A stretch of DNA of 64,000 bases from Candidatus Chlorobium masyuteum (lineage in GTDB: Bacteria; Bacteroidota; Chlorobiia; Chlorobiales; Chlorobiaceae), in NCBI RefSeq assembly GCF_011601315.1, contig NZ_JAAORA010000002.1, positions 496,001 through 560,000 on the forward strand, read 5' to 3'. The position numbers and the translations under genes were made by a program. The number at the start of each line of letters is the position of its first letter. The first letter of the stretch is position 1. Shown here piece by piece: positions 53,693-62,772 of this stretch. The notes beneath the pieces were generated by a model that saw only the letters and a list, made by a program, of their open reading frames with translations, made no database searches and was not told the DNA's origin.

Positions 53693-54514
53693 TTAAAGAT
53701 TTTCAACAACGGACTTGAATATCGCGGTCATTTTCGGCTCTGCCTGGTTTGAAACCTCGATGATCTCTTCAATGCTGACCGATTTCAGGTTATCCGGGAA
53801 ACACTCGTCGGTAATGATGGACATGCCGAAAACCTCTGTTCCCTGGTGTACGGCAGCGATAACTTCAGGCACTGTTGACATGCCGACTACATCTGCGCCG
53901 AGATTTCTCAGCATGCGATATTCGGCACGCGTTTCCAGACAGGGTCCTGAAAGTGCAATATAGACTCCGCGCTGAACCTTGAGCTTAAGGTCAAGAGCCA
54001 CCTTTTCAGCCAGATCAAGCAGTCGCATGGAGTACGGGGCACACATGTCAGGGAAGCGTGAGCCGAGTTCCGGATCGTTGGGGCCGATGAGGGGATTGCC
54101 GCCAAGGAGGTTGATATGGTCGTCGATCAGCATGATATCGCCCTTTTTGTAGGAAGGGTTGAGGCCGCCGCAGGCATTGGTGATGCCGAGGGTTTTAACA
54201 CCGAGGTGTTTCATGACTCTGATCGGGAAGGCAATCTGCTGCATGGTGTAGCCTTCATAAAAATGGAAGCGGCCCTGCATGGCTACTACTTTTTTCCCCG
54301 CAAGGGTTCCAAAAATCAGTTTTCCATGGTGGGTTTCAACCGTTGAGATAGGGAAATTCGGGATGGTGCCATAGTCGAGCGAAAACTCTACCTTGATCTC
54401 TTTTGCCAGTGCGCCGAGTCCTGTTCCAAGAACAATACCGACAGGGTAGTTATCCTGGGTTTTCTTTCTGATAAAGGCAACTGCTTCCTCGATTTTTACC
54501 TTCTGTGAGATCAT
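53693..54514 (-). CDS. Purine nucleoside phosphorylase (trimeric PNP/MTAP family)
   Basis: Phosphorolyses a purine nucleoside to base plus ribose-1-phosphate; the 273-residue protein is of the trimeric class. Motifs: GIVLGTGLGAL, ETHHGKLIFG, GGLNP, SGPCLETRAEYRML, GMSTVPEVIAAVH. At the specificity site (where 6-oxopurine PNPs have Asn and MTAPs Asp) the sequence reads ITDECFPD, with Asp. Together with the following mtnA gene this fits a role with methylthioadenosine, though Bacteroidetes/Chlorobi PNPs may carry this motif generally. It is the first gene of the two-gene run. Confidence 0.88.
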   Translation of the reverse strand: MISQKVKIEEAVAFIRKKTQDNYPVGIVLGTGLGALAKEIKVEFSLDYGTIPNFPISTVETHHGKLIFGTLAGKKVVAMQGRFHFYEGYTMQQIAFPIRVMKHLGVKTLGITNACGGLNPSYKKGDIMLIDDHINLLGGNPLIGPNDPELGSRFPDMCAPYSMRLLDLAEKVALDLKLKVQRGVYIALSGPCLETRAEYRMLRNLGADVVGMSTVPEVIAAVHQGTEVFGMSIITDECFPDNLKSVSIEEIIEVSNQAEPKMTAIFKSVVENL

Positions 54515-54732
54515 GGTAGGTCAGGTTTACTGGTTAATTGACTATGAGATAATTAAAGACCGTTCTGATTCCTCTGTCAGAAAACGGTAAAGAGCCGAAA
54601 CAGGGAGACTCTTTTCCTTCCCCTTGAGGCATCTGGCGGCAGGCGGTAACTGCCTGTAAAATTTGACTCGTAATATAATCTCTTCAGATGTCAGAAAAAA
54701 ATGCGGGAGAGCTTCTGCTGTGTATTCCTGTT

Positions 54733-55422
54733 TCAGCGCCAGCCGAAGATGGAGGAACCTACGCGGATCATGGTAGCGCCTTCTGTAATAGCTACTTCAA
54801 AATCTCCGCTCATACCCATGGAGAGTTCGGTAAGCTTTTGTGGATCAGGAGCGATGTTTTTCAACGATTCAAGCAGCAGGCGAAGGTTGCGAAACTCCTT
54901 CTTTGCCGATTCTATCTCGGGAGAAGCGATGGTCATCAACCCCCGGAGCGTGATGTTCGGAAGTTTAAAGAGGGATTCTGCTGTTGAAAGCAGCTCATCC
55001 GGCGGCATGCCGTACTTTGAAGATTCACCGGAGGTGTTGACTTCAAGGAGGTAGTCGATCTGCAGGTTGTGCTGCTGTGCACGTTTTGAAAGCTCTTCGG
55101 CCGTTGAGAGTTTATCGATACCGTGAACGAGAGTCACTTTATCGATGATTGAGCGTACCTTGTTCGATTGCAGATGGCCGATAAAGTGCCATGCTATCGG
55201 AGTGTTTTCAAGAATGGGATCCCTTGCTTTTTCCAGAAACTCCTGGACATAGCTCTCCCCGAACTCTATCTGGCCGGCATCAAGAGCCTCTTTTACCTGC
55301 GCTGCCGGTTTGGTTTTGGAGACAGCGATCAGGCGAACCGAATCAGGCTGCCTGCCTGCTTTGATGCAGGCAGCCTTTATCTGTTCACGTATGGACTGAA
55401 GATTTGCTGCAATGCTTTGCAT
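54733..55422 (-). CDS. yggS: YggS/PROSC-family PLP-homeostasis protein
   Basis: A 229-residue PLP-binding protein of the YggS family that keeps free pyridoxal phosphate in balance. Marks: the PLP lysine in RLIAVSKTKPAA, FGESYVQEF, WHFIGHLQSNK, LEVNTSGESSKYGM and the terminal GSSIFG. It is preceded closely by the cyclophilin gene (12 bases). The 218-base gap after it to the PNP start holds a possible weak hairpin (54562-54590) and no gene. Confidence 0.94.
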   Translation of the reverse strand: MQSIAANLQSIREQIKAACIKAGRQPDSVRLIAVSKTKPAAQVKEALDAGQIEFGESYVQEFLEKARDPILENTPIAWHFIGHLQSNKVRSIIDKVTLVHGIDKLSTAEELSKRAQQHNLQIDYLLEVNTSGESSKYGMPPDELLSTAESLFKLPNITLRGLMTIASPEIESAKKEFRNLRLLLESLKNIAPDPQKLTELSMGMSGDFEVAITEGATMIRVGSSIFGWR

Positions 55423-55434
55423 GAGTGGTTCCGC

Positions 55435-55926
55435 TTATGGCTCTACAGCAGGAACAATGGTCTCAATGATGACCGGAACAAGCGGGTTGTCATTGGGGTC
55501 GGTTTTGACAACGGCAATTTTATCCACTACATCGATACCTGCTTCTACAATGCCGAATACGGTGTACTCTCCGTCAAGAAAACCGTTATCCTTATGGTTG
55601 ATATAGAACTGGCTGCCAGAAGACGCTTTCTGTGGATTGTTGTTGCGAGCCGCAGCAAGTGTTCCTTTTTTGTTCGGATGGCGGATTTCGGCAGGTATCT
55701 GCTGTGACGGACCGCCGGTACCATGCAGTGCACGCTTCTCCTCATGGCGCGAGAGAGGATCTCCGGTCTGGATCATGAACCCTTCGATAACGCGGTGAAA
55801 GCGGATACCATCGTAGTAGTTTTCGCTGACAAGTCTGGAAAAGTTGTCACGGTGAAGGGGGGTGTCGTCATAGAGGGCGATGGTGATATCGCCAAGGCTT
55901 GTTTTGATCGTGAATTTTTCGGGCAT
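55435..55926 (-). CDS. Cyclophilin-type peptidyl-prolyl isomerase
   Basis: A 163-residue PPIase for protein folding. Marks: RFHRVIEGFMIQTGDP, the KGTLAAARNNNPQKASSGSQFYIN active-site segment and GEYTVFGIVEAGIDVVDKI. No signal peptide is seen, so it is cytoplasmic. It lies between the YfgM-like gene and yggS, each within about 30 bases. Confidence 0.94.
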   Translation of the reverse strand: MPEKFTIKTSLGDITIALYDDTPLHRDNFSRLVSENYYDGIRFHRVIEGFMIQTGDPLSRHEEKRALHGTGGPSQQIPAEIRHPNKKGTLAAARNNNPQKASSGSQFYINHKDNGFLDGEYTVFGIVEAGIDVVDKIAVVKTDPNDNPLVPVIIETIVPAVEP

Positions 55927-55954
55927 AGGAACGGGTAGTTAAGAGACGGGTTGA

Positions 55955-56635
55955 TTAAAGTTTTCCTGAAACCTGCCAGAGTGATCGTTGTGCAACAGCT
56001 GCTGCTGTTGAACCGGGATAATCGGCTATGATTTTTGTATAGAGTTCGGCTGCTTTTTTAATCTGGTTTGTCTGCTGGAGACTTTCTGCCGACTTGACAA
56101 GATATTGTGCCTTGAGCACTTCATTTTCAGCCTTTTTTGATGCTTCCTGGTAGCTCTCTGCCGCCTGAATAAACTGATTTCTGTTGATGTAGCAGGCACC
56201 TGCACCGGCAAGTGCGGCCGCCGCAAGGTCTTTGTTGGCAATCGATACTGTTTTGAAGGTATTCAGGGCGTTGGTATAGTCGCCGGATAAGTACCAGGCA
56301 TTGGCCAGCAGCAGGGCGGCCATATTTCCACTCGGTGTTCCAGGGTATTCCGCTGCAATTTTTTTCAGTCCCGGAATTTTCCCTTCTCCATTGATGGCTG
56401 AGCTGAATTTGCCGCTGTCAAGAAACGGCGCCACTCTCGACAACTGGAGTGATGCCTGCTGTTCGTTTGCCTGTCGCTGCTGCATCCAGAAATAGGTGCC
56501 GGCACCGAGACAGAGAAGGAAGAGAACAACGCCGATGAGGGCGTTTTTATATTTGATGGCAATGTAGAGAAGATTCTCTTCTGCCGCCGGTTTAACGGTT
56601 TGAGGAGCCTGTGTAGTTGTTTTTATATCGTTCAT
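55955..56635 (-). CDS. YfgM-like TPR membrane protein
   Basis: A 226-residue protein: cytoplasmic N terminus (about 30 residues), one membrane segment (ALIGVVLFLLCLGAGTYFW), then a periplasmic helical domain with tetratricopeptide-like repeats (GDYTNALNTFKTV, NQFIQAAESYQEAS, NQIKKAAELYTKII). The layout matches the YfgM-type chaperone partners of the Sec translocon. Function is inferred from layout and the neighbouring cyclophilin gene. Confidence 0.78.
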   Translation of the reverse strand: MNDIKTTTQAPQTVKPAAEENLLYIAIKYKNALIGVVLFLLCLGAGTYFWMQQRQANEQQASLQLSRVAPFLDSGKFSSAINGEGKIPGLKKIAAEYPGTPSGNMAALLLANAWYLSGDYTNALNTFKTVSIANKDLAAAALAGAGACYINRNQFIQAAESYQEASKKAENEVLKAQYLVKSAESLQQTNQIKKAAELYTKIIADYPGSTAAAVAQRSLWQVSGKL

Positions 56636-56781
56636 AACTGGTTTTTCTGGTTGCTGCTTCGGTTATGTTCGGGGGATTTCAACCCCGCTATTCCGGCCAC
56701 AAACCTAAGCAAGTTTGCATGAATTTCAAAACAATGTAATAAGGTCCGGGTTTATGGCCGTCGTGATTGTTTCCTCACCGC

Positions 56782-57555
56782 TCAAAGTGCCGGTAATCTA
56801 AACAATTCGATACTATTCTCTGCTATACGTTTCGCGGTCTCATGCAGCGTGATCCCGCGGATTTCGGCAATGGCTGCGGTGACGAACCGGACATAGGCGG
56901 GCTCGTTTCGTTTTCCGCGGAAGGGGAGAGGTGCAAGGTAGGGAGCATCGGTTTCAGTGAGAAGATCATCAAGTGAAACCTCCCTGATAACTTCAGGAAG
57001 CAGTGACCGCTTGTAGGTTACTGTTCCGGGAATGGAGAGCTTGAATCCCATTCTGATGCACTCTCTGGCAATGGTTGTGTCACCCGAAAAACAGTGCATC
57101 ATGCCGTGCATTGATGCGTGCTGTTCTTCGGAAAGTATACGCAGCATATCCTCCCAGGCATCCCGGCAGTGGATAACGACAGGAAGGTCAAGTGTACGGG
57201 CAACTCTGAGCATCTGGCGGAATGCATCCTGCTGGGCGGCTTTGTTATGATCAGGGTAGTGATAGTCCAGCCCAATCTCGCCGATGCCTACAACTTTCGG
57301 TGAGCGGGCAAGTGATGCAAGTTCAGCAAAGATCTCTTCATCTACAGGACTCGAAGCTTCATGCGGGTGGAGTCCGACGTTGGCATAGATAAAATCATAT
57401 CCGAAGGCCAGTTCAATAGATTTCCGGCTTGTCGGAAGATCAATACCGGGATCAATCAGCAGTCGAACACCTTCACGGTAAAGTCGTTCAATGATCTCTT
57501 TCCGGTCATTATCGAAATCAGGAAAAGAGAGATGAGCATGAGTATCAACCAGCAT
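56782..57555 (-). CDS. tatD: TatD-family metal-dependent DNase
   Basis: A 257-residue TIM-barrel hydrolase. Marks: [14 protein letters not shown] (metal His-x-His), [11 protein letters not shown] with its metal Glu, [18 protein letters not shown], and [11 protein letters not shown]. The family acts as 3'-5' exonuclease and D-aminoacyl-tRNA deacylase-like hydrolase. Its start overlaps the lspA end by 11 bases. Confidence 0.95.
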   Translation of the reverse strand: MLVDTHAHLSFPDFDNDRKEIIERLYREGVRLLIDPGIDLPTSRKSIELAFGYDFIYANVGLHPHEASSPVDEEIFAELASLARSPKVVGIGEIGLDYHYPDHNKAAQQDAFRQMLRVARTLDLPVVIHCRDAWEDMLRILSEEQHASMHGMMHCFSGDTTIARECIRMGFKLSIPGTVTYKRSLLPEVIREVSLDDLLTETDAPYLAPLPFRGKRNEPAYVRFVTAAIAEIRGITLHETAKRIAENSIELFRLPAL

Positions 57556-58054
57556 TGTTCTGCTCTCTTGCTGTTGCGTCAGGAAAGACCCGATTATAAA
57601 ACAGGATCAGCATGCATGCACCTGTGGTGATAGCGGAGTCCGCAACATTGAATATGGGCCAAAGGGATACCCAGGTTCCGAAAATATTGCCGTGATAGAG
57701 GTCGAAATAAATGAAATCAATGACATGGCCGATGCTTACGCGATCAATCATATTGCCGATTCCTCCGCCGACAATGAGGCCGAAAGAGAGAAGAAAGAGC
57801 GGACTCCTGTTTTTGGAGCGAATAACATAGAAAACGACAGTAGCGGTTATCAGGCCGGTCAGAAGCAGGAGTACCGCCGGTGGAGCAAATTCAACACCGA
57901 AGGCTACACCTTTGTTTTCAGCATAGGTCAGGGAGAAAAGGTTAGGGATGATGGTGAAGGTTTGAGCGCTGTCCCGAAGCAGCGTGACTGCAAGTTTTTT
58001 TGTCAGTTGATCAGCAGTGATGACAAGGAGAATAAGGGAGAGAAACAGTTTCAT
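57545..58054 (-). CDS. lspA: Signal peptidase II (lipoprotein)
   Basis: Aspartic protease that removes signal peptides from prolipoproteins at the inner membrane. The 169-residue protein has four membrane segments and the two catalytic Asp motifs [16 protein letters not shown] and FNVADSAIT. It lies 41 bases downstream of aroE and overlaps tatD. Confidence 0.95.
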   Translation of the reverse strand: MKLFLSLILLVITADQLTKKLAVTLLRDSAQTFTIIPNLFSLTYAENKGVAFGVEFAPPAVLLLLTGLITATVVFYVIRSKNRSPLFLLSFGLIVGGGIGNMIDRVSIGHVIDFIYFDLYHGNIFGTWVSLWPIFNVADSAITTGACMLILFYNRVFPDATAREQNNAG

Positions 58055-58095
58055 TTTCTGGAGGAATAAGCGTGTTAGTTAGTCAGGTGGTCAGT

Positions 58096-58968
58096 TCAGT
58101 CGTTCTCTTTCTGTTTGATCTCCTGCATGATCACTTTTTTTACGGCTTCTACAGGCATAGCCTTGCCGGTCCAGAGCGCAAAGGAGAGTGCGGCCTGACC
58201 GAGCAGCATCTCAATGCCTGAAATGGTTGTGGCACTCTTGCGTTTTGCCTCCAGAAGCAGAGGGGTATCAAGAGGGTTGTACACCATGTCATAGACAATC
58301 TGACCCTTGTGAATCAATTCCCGGTCGAGGGGAACAATACTCTCTGTTTGGTCATTATTGCCACCCTTTGTGCCGATCGGCGTAGCATTGACAATAACGG
58401 CACAGCTCCGCAATTGCTCTTCTACGAGACGCTGATGGCAGATCGTCACCAGCTCCTTGTATTCATACCCGTCAAGCATCGCTGCTGCCTTGTCAGGATC
58501 TCTCGCATATACAATGATCTTACGGGGAGAGAAAAACAGCCTGAATGCCTCAATGGCGGCAAGTGCGGCGCCACCACAGCCGAAAACAGAGACCGGATTT
58601 CCCTCTATCAGGCTGGCGTATGGTTTAAGCGGTGTTGCGAATCCTTCAATATCTGTATTATGGCCGGTCATTTTGCCGTCACGAATAATGATGGTATTGA
58701 CCGCACCGATTGTTGACGCTTCCCTTGAAAGCTCATCAAGAAAGGGGACAACCGTTTTCTTGTAGGGGATGGTTACGTTGAACCCGGCTATACCAAGAGC
58801 TTTTGCGCCCCGGAGCGCATCGCCGATCATTTCAGGATCAGCAATGTTGAAAATGGTGTAGCAGTAGGGAAGACCGAGCAGTTCAGAGGCGGTGTTATGA
58901 ATAAGCGGAGACCAGGAATAATCAACGGCACGGCCGATAAGGCCAAGAATTTTTCTTGTTTTCGTCAT
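58096..58968 (-). CDS. aroE: Shikimate dehydrogenase (NADP+)
   Basis: Reduces 3-dehydroshikimate to shikimate in aromatic amino-acid synthesis. The 290-residue protein has the substrate-binding [10 protein letters not shown], the catalytic Lys in [11 protein letters not shown], the GHNTDIEGF segment and an NADP-binding [13 protein letters not shown] loop. It begins 24 bases after the TPR gene. Length is normal. Confidence 0.95.
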   Translation of the reverse strand: MTKTRKILGLIGRAVDYSWSPLIHNTASELLGLPYCYTIFNIADPEMIGDALRGAKALGIAGFNVTIPYKKTVVPFLDELSREASTIGAVNTIIIRDGKMTGHNTDIEGFATPLKPYASLIEGNPVSVFGCGGAALAAIEAFRLFFSPRKIIVYARDPDKAAAMLDGYEYKELVTICHQRLVEEQLRSCAVIVNATPIGTKGGNNDQTESIVPLDRELIHKGQIVYDMVYNPLDTPLLLEAKRKSATTISGIEMLLGQAALSFALWTGKAMPVEAVKKVIMQEIKQKEND

Positions 58969-58992
58969 GCAGGTGTTCCGGTCTGTATGTGA

Positions 58993-60399
58993 TCATGAAA
59001 TGCCGAGCATCCGCCTGACGGAATCCTGCTGGTAAAGTTCCGGAAAGGTGCTCTGGAAGAGCAGTTTTTTATCCGGATCGATCTTGAATGCCTTGCTCAG
59101 CGCTTTGAGTGTGCTGAGTTTGTCGCCCATTGCAAAATAGGCGGCAGCAATTTCAAAATGGGCTTCGGCTGAAAAGGGCTGAAGTTTCAGTGATTGCTGC
59201 AATGCATCAATGGAGGCGTTGACATCACCCGCTTCGCGGAGTACCATGGCAAAATCGACCCATATCTGGGGGCTTTCGGGATCAATCATGATGATCTCCC
59301 GATAGGTCGATATGGAGTTTTCCAGATCATTGAGATTATACTCGATTTCTGCCTTCAGAAGAAGAAACTCAATGCTCTCCGGCAGGGCCGTCAGTGCCTG
59401 GTCAATGGCGGCAATGGCCTCTTCATACTCTTCAAGGGCTTCGTGGCAGCAAGCAAGAGCAAACCATGCATCGGTAAACTCAATGTTTATCTCAATACAG
59501 CGGCGGTAGCAATGAACAGCTTCACTGTAATCCTCAAGCTCTTCATAGGCTATGCCGAGATTATAGAGCGCATTGATATCATCCGGCTCCTGTTCAAGGG
59601 TTTTTATGTAGCTTTCAGCAGCCTCCTCGATACGACCGGTAATGGCAAGAACATTTGCCCGGTTATACCATGCCGAACTGAAGTCCTCGGAGATGGCCAG
59701 ACTCATATCGTAGGAGTCAAGCGCTTCATCGTAACGCTTCATTTTGCTCAGTACAAGACCGTTGTTGTACCATGCGTTGATATTGTATGGATCCTGATCG
59801 AGGGTTTTGCGGTAGCAGGAGGTACTCTCCTCAAGTTTGCCGAGAATATCCTTGCAGTATGCAAGTTCATACCATGCGTCTGAAAACTCGGCGTCAAGCT
59901 CAAGAGCCCGTTCAAAGTCCTCTTCAGCTTCAACAAAGCGTTCAAGGCGCTGAAGGACTATTCCGCGGTAGTAATGGTACTCCTTTTCAATGGAGGAGTC
60001 GATAATCATTTTTTCAAGCTCTTCAAGCGCCTCATCAAGATGTCCGGTATTGAACCAGGCAAGGGCAAGATTCAGAGCCATTTCGCTGTCTGAAGGGCTG
60101 AGAACAACCGCTTTCTGAAAAGCTTCAAGCGCCTCTTCAAAAGAGCCATTGAGTGTCAGGCAGTTGCCAAGGTGGAACCAGGTCTCGGTATTATAAGGGG
60201 TAATCTCTTCAAGACGACGAGCTACCGCAAGAGCCTCAATAACGAAGCCGTCCTCATTGTACTGATTGAGCCGGTCAACCAGCTCCTCTGAGTCAAACAT
60301 CGCATCAAGACCATCAAGGTCGGGCAGTTCCTTTCCTGATGGATCCGATTGGCTATGGCGGTGGTTATCGTCAAAGAAATCAGGCAGGTTCATAAGCAA
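58993..60399 (-). CDS. TPR-repeat protein (about 12 tetratricopeptide repeats)
   Basis: A 468-residue, strongly acidic protein made almost wholly of tetratricopeptide repeats, about 34 residues each ([66 protein letters not shown] and so on). No signal peptide, membrane segment or enzyme domain is seen. TPR proteins serve as scaffolds; the partner is unknown. It is the first gene of the aroE-lspA-tatD run. The first residues ([13 protein letters not shown]) include an alternative start a few codons in. Confidence 0.88.
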   Translation of the reverse strand: MLMNLPDFFDDNHRHSQSDPSGKELPDLDGLDAMFDSEELVDRLNQYNEDGFVIEALAVARRLEEITPYNTETWFHLGNCLTLNGSFEEALEAFQKAVVLSPSDSEMALNLALAWFNTGHLDEALEELEKMIIDSSIEKEYHYYRGIVLQRLERFVEAEEDFERALELDAEFSDAWYELAYCKDILGKLEESTSCYRKTLDQDPYNINAWYNNGLVLSKMKRYDEALDSYDMSLAISEDFSSAWYNRANVLAITGRIEEAAESYIKTLEQEPDDINALYNLGIAYEELEDYSEAVHCYRRCIEINIEFTDAWFALACCHEALEEYEEAIAAIDQALTALPESIEFLLLKAEIEYNLNDLENSISTYREIIMIDPESPQIWVDFAMVLREAGDVNASIDALQQSLKLQPFSAEAHFEIAAAYFAMGDKLSTLKALSKAFKIDPDKKLLFQSTFPELYQQDSVRRMLGIS

Positions 60400-60505
60400 A
60401 CATAAGAGTTTCTCTATCGTCGATCATAATCATCATAAGCAAATATAACAGAATTTTCTTAAGAAAATATAAATGAGAAGAGGAGATGGGGAAGATCGAT
60501 AGCAT

Positions 60506-62389
60506 TCAGGGATGGTAAAAGAGATAGATGGATTGGGCACTTTTTGCTCCGGTTGCAGCCTGTAGTTCCTCTATACTTGCCCTTGACACCGCATCAGCCG
60601 AACCAAACCGTTTCAGCAGCTTGAATGCGGTTTTTTCTCCAATTCCTTCTATTGTTGTGAGTTCCGTTTGAAGTGTCCGTTCTGTTCTGAGTTTTCTGTG
60701 ATAGGTGATGGCAAACCGGTGAGCTTCATCGCGAAGCTGCTGCAGCAGTTTAAGCGCCGGAGAGGTTTTTGGCAGATTGAACGGGTCCCGGGCATGCGGG
60801 GTAAAGATTTCTTCAATGCGCTTGGCAAGACCGATTACAGGGAGATCAATACCGAGAGCATCGAGTGTGTTAAAGGCGGCATTGACCTGGCCTTTGCCCC
60901 CATCAACAACGATCAGATCAGGCAGCGCGAGTTCTGTTGCCAGAGAGCCGCCATACCGGCGATGGATAACCTCTTCCATGGCGGCATAGTCATCCGAACC
61001 CTCAAAACTTTTCAGTTTGAATTTTCTGTAATCGGATTTTTTGGGTTTTCCCTTTTCAAAACAGACCATCGAACTGACATAATCCGTACCCTGCAGGTGA
61101 GAGTTATCGAAACACTCGATCCTCTGTGGCATAACGGAGAGATGGAGCAGCTCCTTTAAAGCGATAAGGCCATAGTGTTCTCTGGCGGCCTCCCCTCTCT
61201 TCTGTTTCTGGATCAGGTACTCCTCAAGATGGTGACGCGCATTCTGGTGGCACATCTCCATGAGATGAGCTTTTTCGCCGATCTGCGGAACCAGGAACCG
61301 GATCTGTTTTTTCTCCTGTTTCTCCGCTTTCTGTTTTTCTGTCAGGAGCGCCCGCAGAGCACTCTCCTCCTCATCAGTGAGTGGTTTACGGAGCAGAATC
61401 TCAACGGGAATAAGCTCAAGGGTTTCCAGATAGTATTTTTCAAGCACTCTCGACTGCAGTACCTCATCGGTTTCTCCGAAGGTATTGTTCATATAGATCC
61501 GCTGTGAGCCAAGCAGTTTTCCTTCCCGTATTTTGAACACCACTCCGCAGGCATCATCCTCTCCGGACGCAACCGCAAATACATCCCGGTCGAGTGCGTC
61601 ACCGGAGACTACTTTCTGGCGTTCAGCATATCGTTTCAGGCTGTCAAGCTGTGCCTTCAGTTCTGCCGCCTGTTCAAACTTCAGTTCTGCCGCGAAGTGC
61701 TGCATGCGTTCAGCGAGGGTTCTGATCATTGAGGAGGTTCTTCCTTTAAGGAGCCGGATGATCTCCTCTATCATGAAAAGGTACTCCTCTTCATGCTGAA
61801 GCCCTTCGCATGGGCCTTTGCATTTATGGATATGGTAGTCCAGACAGACCTTGAATTTATGTGCGGCAATATTTTCCGGACTCAATCGATGCTTGCAGCT
61901 CCGGATGGGAAAGAGAGAGCCGAGCAGATCAAGAATGGTTCGCAGTTGTCCTGCCTCGGTGTAGGGGCCGAACCAGGTTGATCCATCCCTTCTGACCTGA
62001 CGGGTCAGAAAGATTCTTGGAAAAGGTTCATTGGTGATGACCAGGTAGGGATAGGTTTTATCATCTTTCAGATTAACATTGTAGCGCGGTTTCAGCTCCT
62101 TGATGAGATTGTTCTCAAGAATAAGCGCTTCAACTTCCGAAGAGGTTATGATGACTTCAAAATTGTCAATATGCGATACAAGGACAAGCGTTTTGCCGAA
62201 CAGTTGCTGAGGATTTCTGAAATAGGAGCGCACCCGGTTCCGGAGGTTTTTTGCCTTTCCGACATAGATAACTCTCCCTTTGTCATTGATGAACTGGTAG
62301 ACACCGGGAGATGAGGGGAGGGTAGAGAGCTTTTCTTTCAGAACTTTTGTTCTGCCGTTATGTTCATCATGCTCATCATGATTATCCAT
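60506..62389 (-). CDS. uvrC: Excinuclease ABC subunit C
   Basis: Nuclease subunit of UvrABC nucleotide excision repair, about 627 residues. Domains in order: GIY-YIG nuclease (SSPGVYQFINDKGRVIYVGKAK), UVR/UvrB-binding helix (FAAELKFEQAAELKAQLDS), the RNase-H-like UvrC domain (ECFDNSHLQGTDYVSSMVC and DLIVVDGGKGQVNAA), and C-terminal HhH motifs (TIEGIGEKTAFKLLKRFGS). I chose ATG 62389, since the upstream extension to 62470 reads as a non-family hydrophobic segment. Confidence 0.96.
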   Translation of the reverse strand: MDNHDEHDEHNGRTKVLKEKLSTLPSSPGVYQFINDKGRVIYVGKAKNLRNRVRSYFRNPQQLFGKTLVLVSHIDNFEVIITSSEVEALILENNLIKELKPRYNVNLKDDKTYPYLVITNEPFPRIFLTRQVRRDGSTWFGPYTEAGQLRTILDLLGSLFPIRSCKHRLSPENIAAHKFKVCLDYHIHKCKGPCEGLQHEEEYLFMIEEIIRLLKGRTSSMIRTLAERMQHFAAELKFEQAAELKAQLDSLKRYAERQKVVSGDALDRDVFAVASGEDDACGVVFKIREGKLLGSQRIYMNNTFGETDEVLQSRVLEKYYLETLELIPVEILLRKPLTDEEESALRALLTEKQKAEKQEKKQIRFLVPQIGEKAHLMEMCHQNARHHLEEYLIQKQKRGEAAREHYGLIALKELLHLSVMPQRIECFDNSHLQGTDYVSSMVCFEKGKPKKSDYRKFKLKSFEGSDDYAAMEEVIHRRYGGSLATELALPDLIVVDGGKGQVNAAFNTLDALGIDLPVIGLAKRIEEIFTPHARDPFNLPKTSPALKLLQQLRDEAHRFAITYHRKLRTERTLQTELTTIEGIGEKTAFKLLKRFGSADAVSRASIEELQAATGAKSAQSIYLFYHP

Positions 62390-62450
62390 GATCAAATGCG
62401 GTTGGAAAGTGATGTTTATTCCCGATGCCCGGGGTAAAAAAACAATAAAT

Positions 62451-62490
62451 AAAAAAAGGGAAAGCCGCACGAAAGATGCGGCTTTCCCTT
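62451..62490 (-). terminator. Terminator after the MFS/small-protein operon (minus strand)
   Basis: A perfect 14-bp stem (AAGGGAAAGCCGCA with TGCGGCTTTCCCTT, 62456-62469 and 62477-62490; 7-base loop) followed on the minus strand by a run of Ts (A-run at 62451-62457 on the plus strand). It ends the transcript of the transporter/small-membrane-protein pair, just before the uvrC promoter. Confidence 0.93.
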
Positions 62491-62521
62491 GAAAAAAAGA
62501 ACATGCAGTTACTGGTGAATG

Positions 62522-62746
62522 CTATGCAATAACATCATATTCACCTTTCAGAGCAAAGATCCCGAAGGTAATCAGGCTGAAAGCGATAATCGGCATAAGC
62601 ACGACAATCACGATAGACCAGAATATCCAGTTCTCTTCACTGGGTTTTGCTGCGATCTCTTTCATCGCCTGCATGATCACAAGCGGGATAATTCCCACTC
62701 CCATGACCGTCCAGAGCAGACCGAAAATCCTTTTTATTGCTGACAT
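62522..62746 (-). CDS. Small two-TM membrane protein next to MFS transporter (DUF6814-like)
   Basis: A 74-residue protein with two hydrophobic segments (GLLWTVMGVGIIPLVIMQAM and IVIVVLMPIIAFSLITFGIFA) and a closing ALKGEYD motif. Similar small proteins lie beside MHS-type transporters in Bacteroidetes and Chlorobi. It is likely an accessory subunit of the transporter 26 bases upstream; role inferred from position. Confidence 0.75.
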   Translation of the reverse strand: MSAIKRIFGLLWTVMGVGIIPLVIMQAMKEIAAKPSEENWIFWSIVIVVLMPIIAFSLITFGIFALKGEYDVIA

Positions 62747-62772
62747 AATAGATTGATTTTAAATGTTCTTGA

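Noticed and set aside
54562-54590. Weak hairpin between yggS and the PNP gene
   Set aside because: Stem is interrupted and has no T-run on the relevant strand, so I do not call it a terminator.
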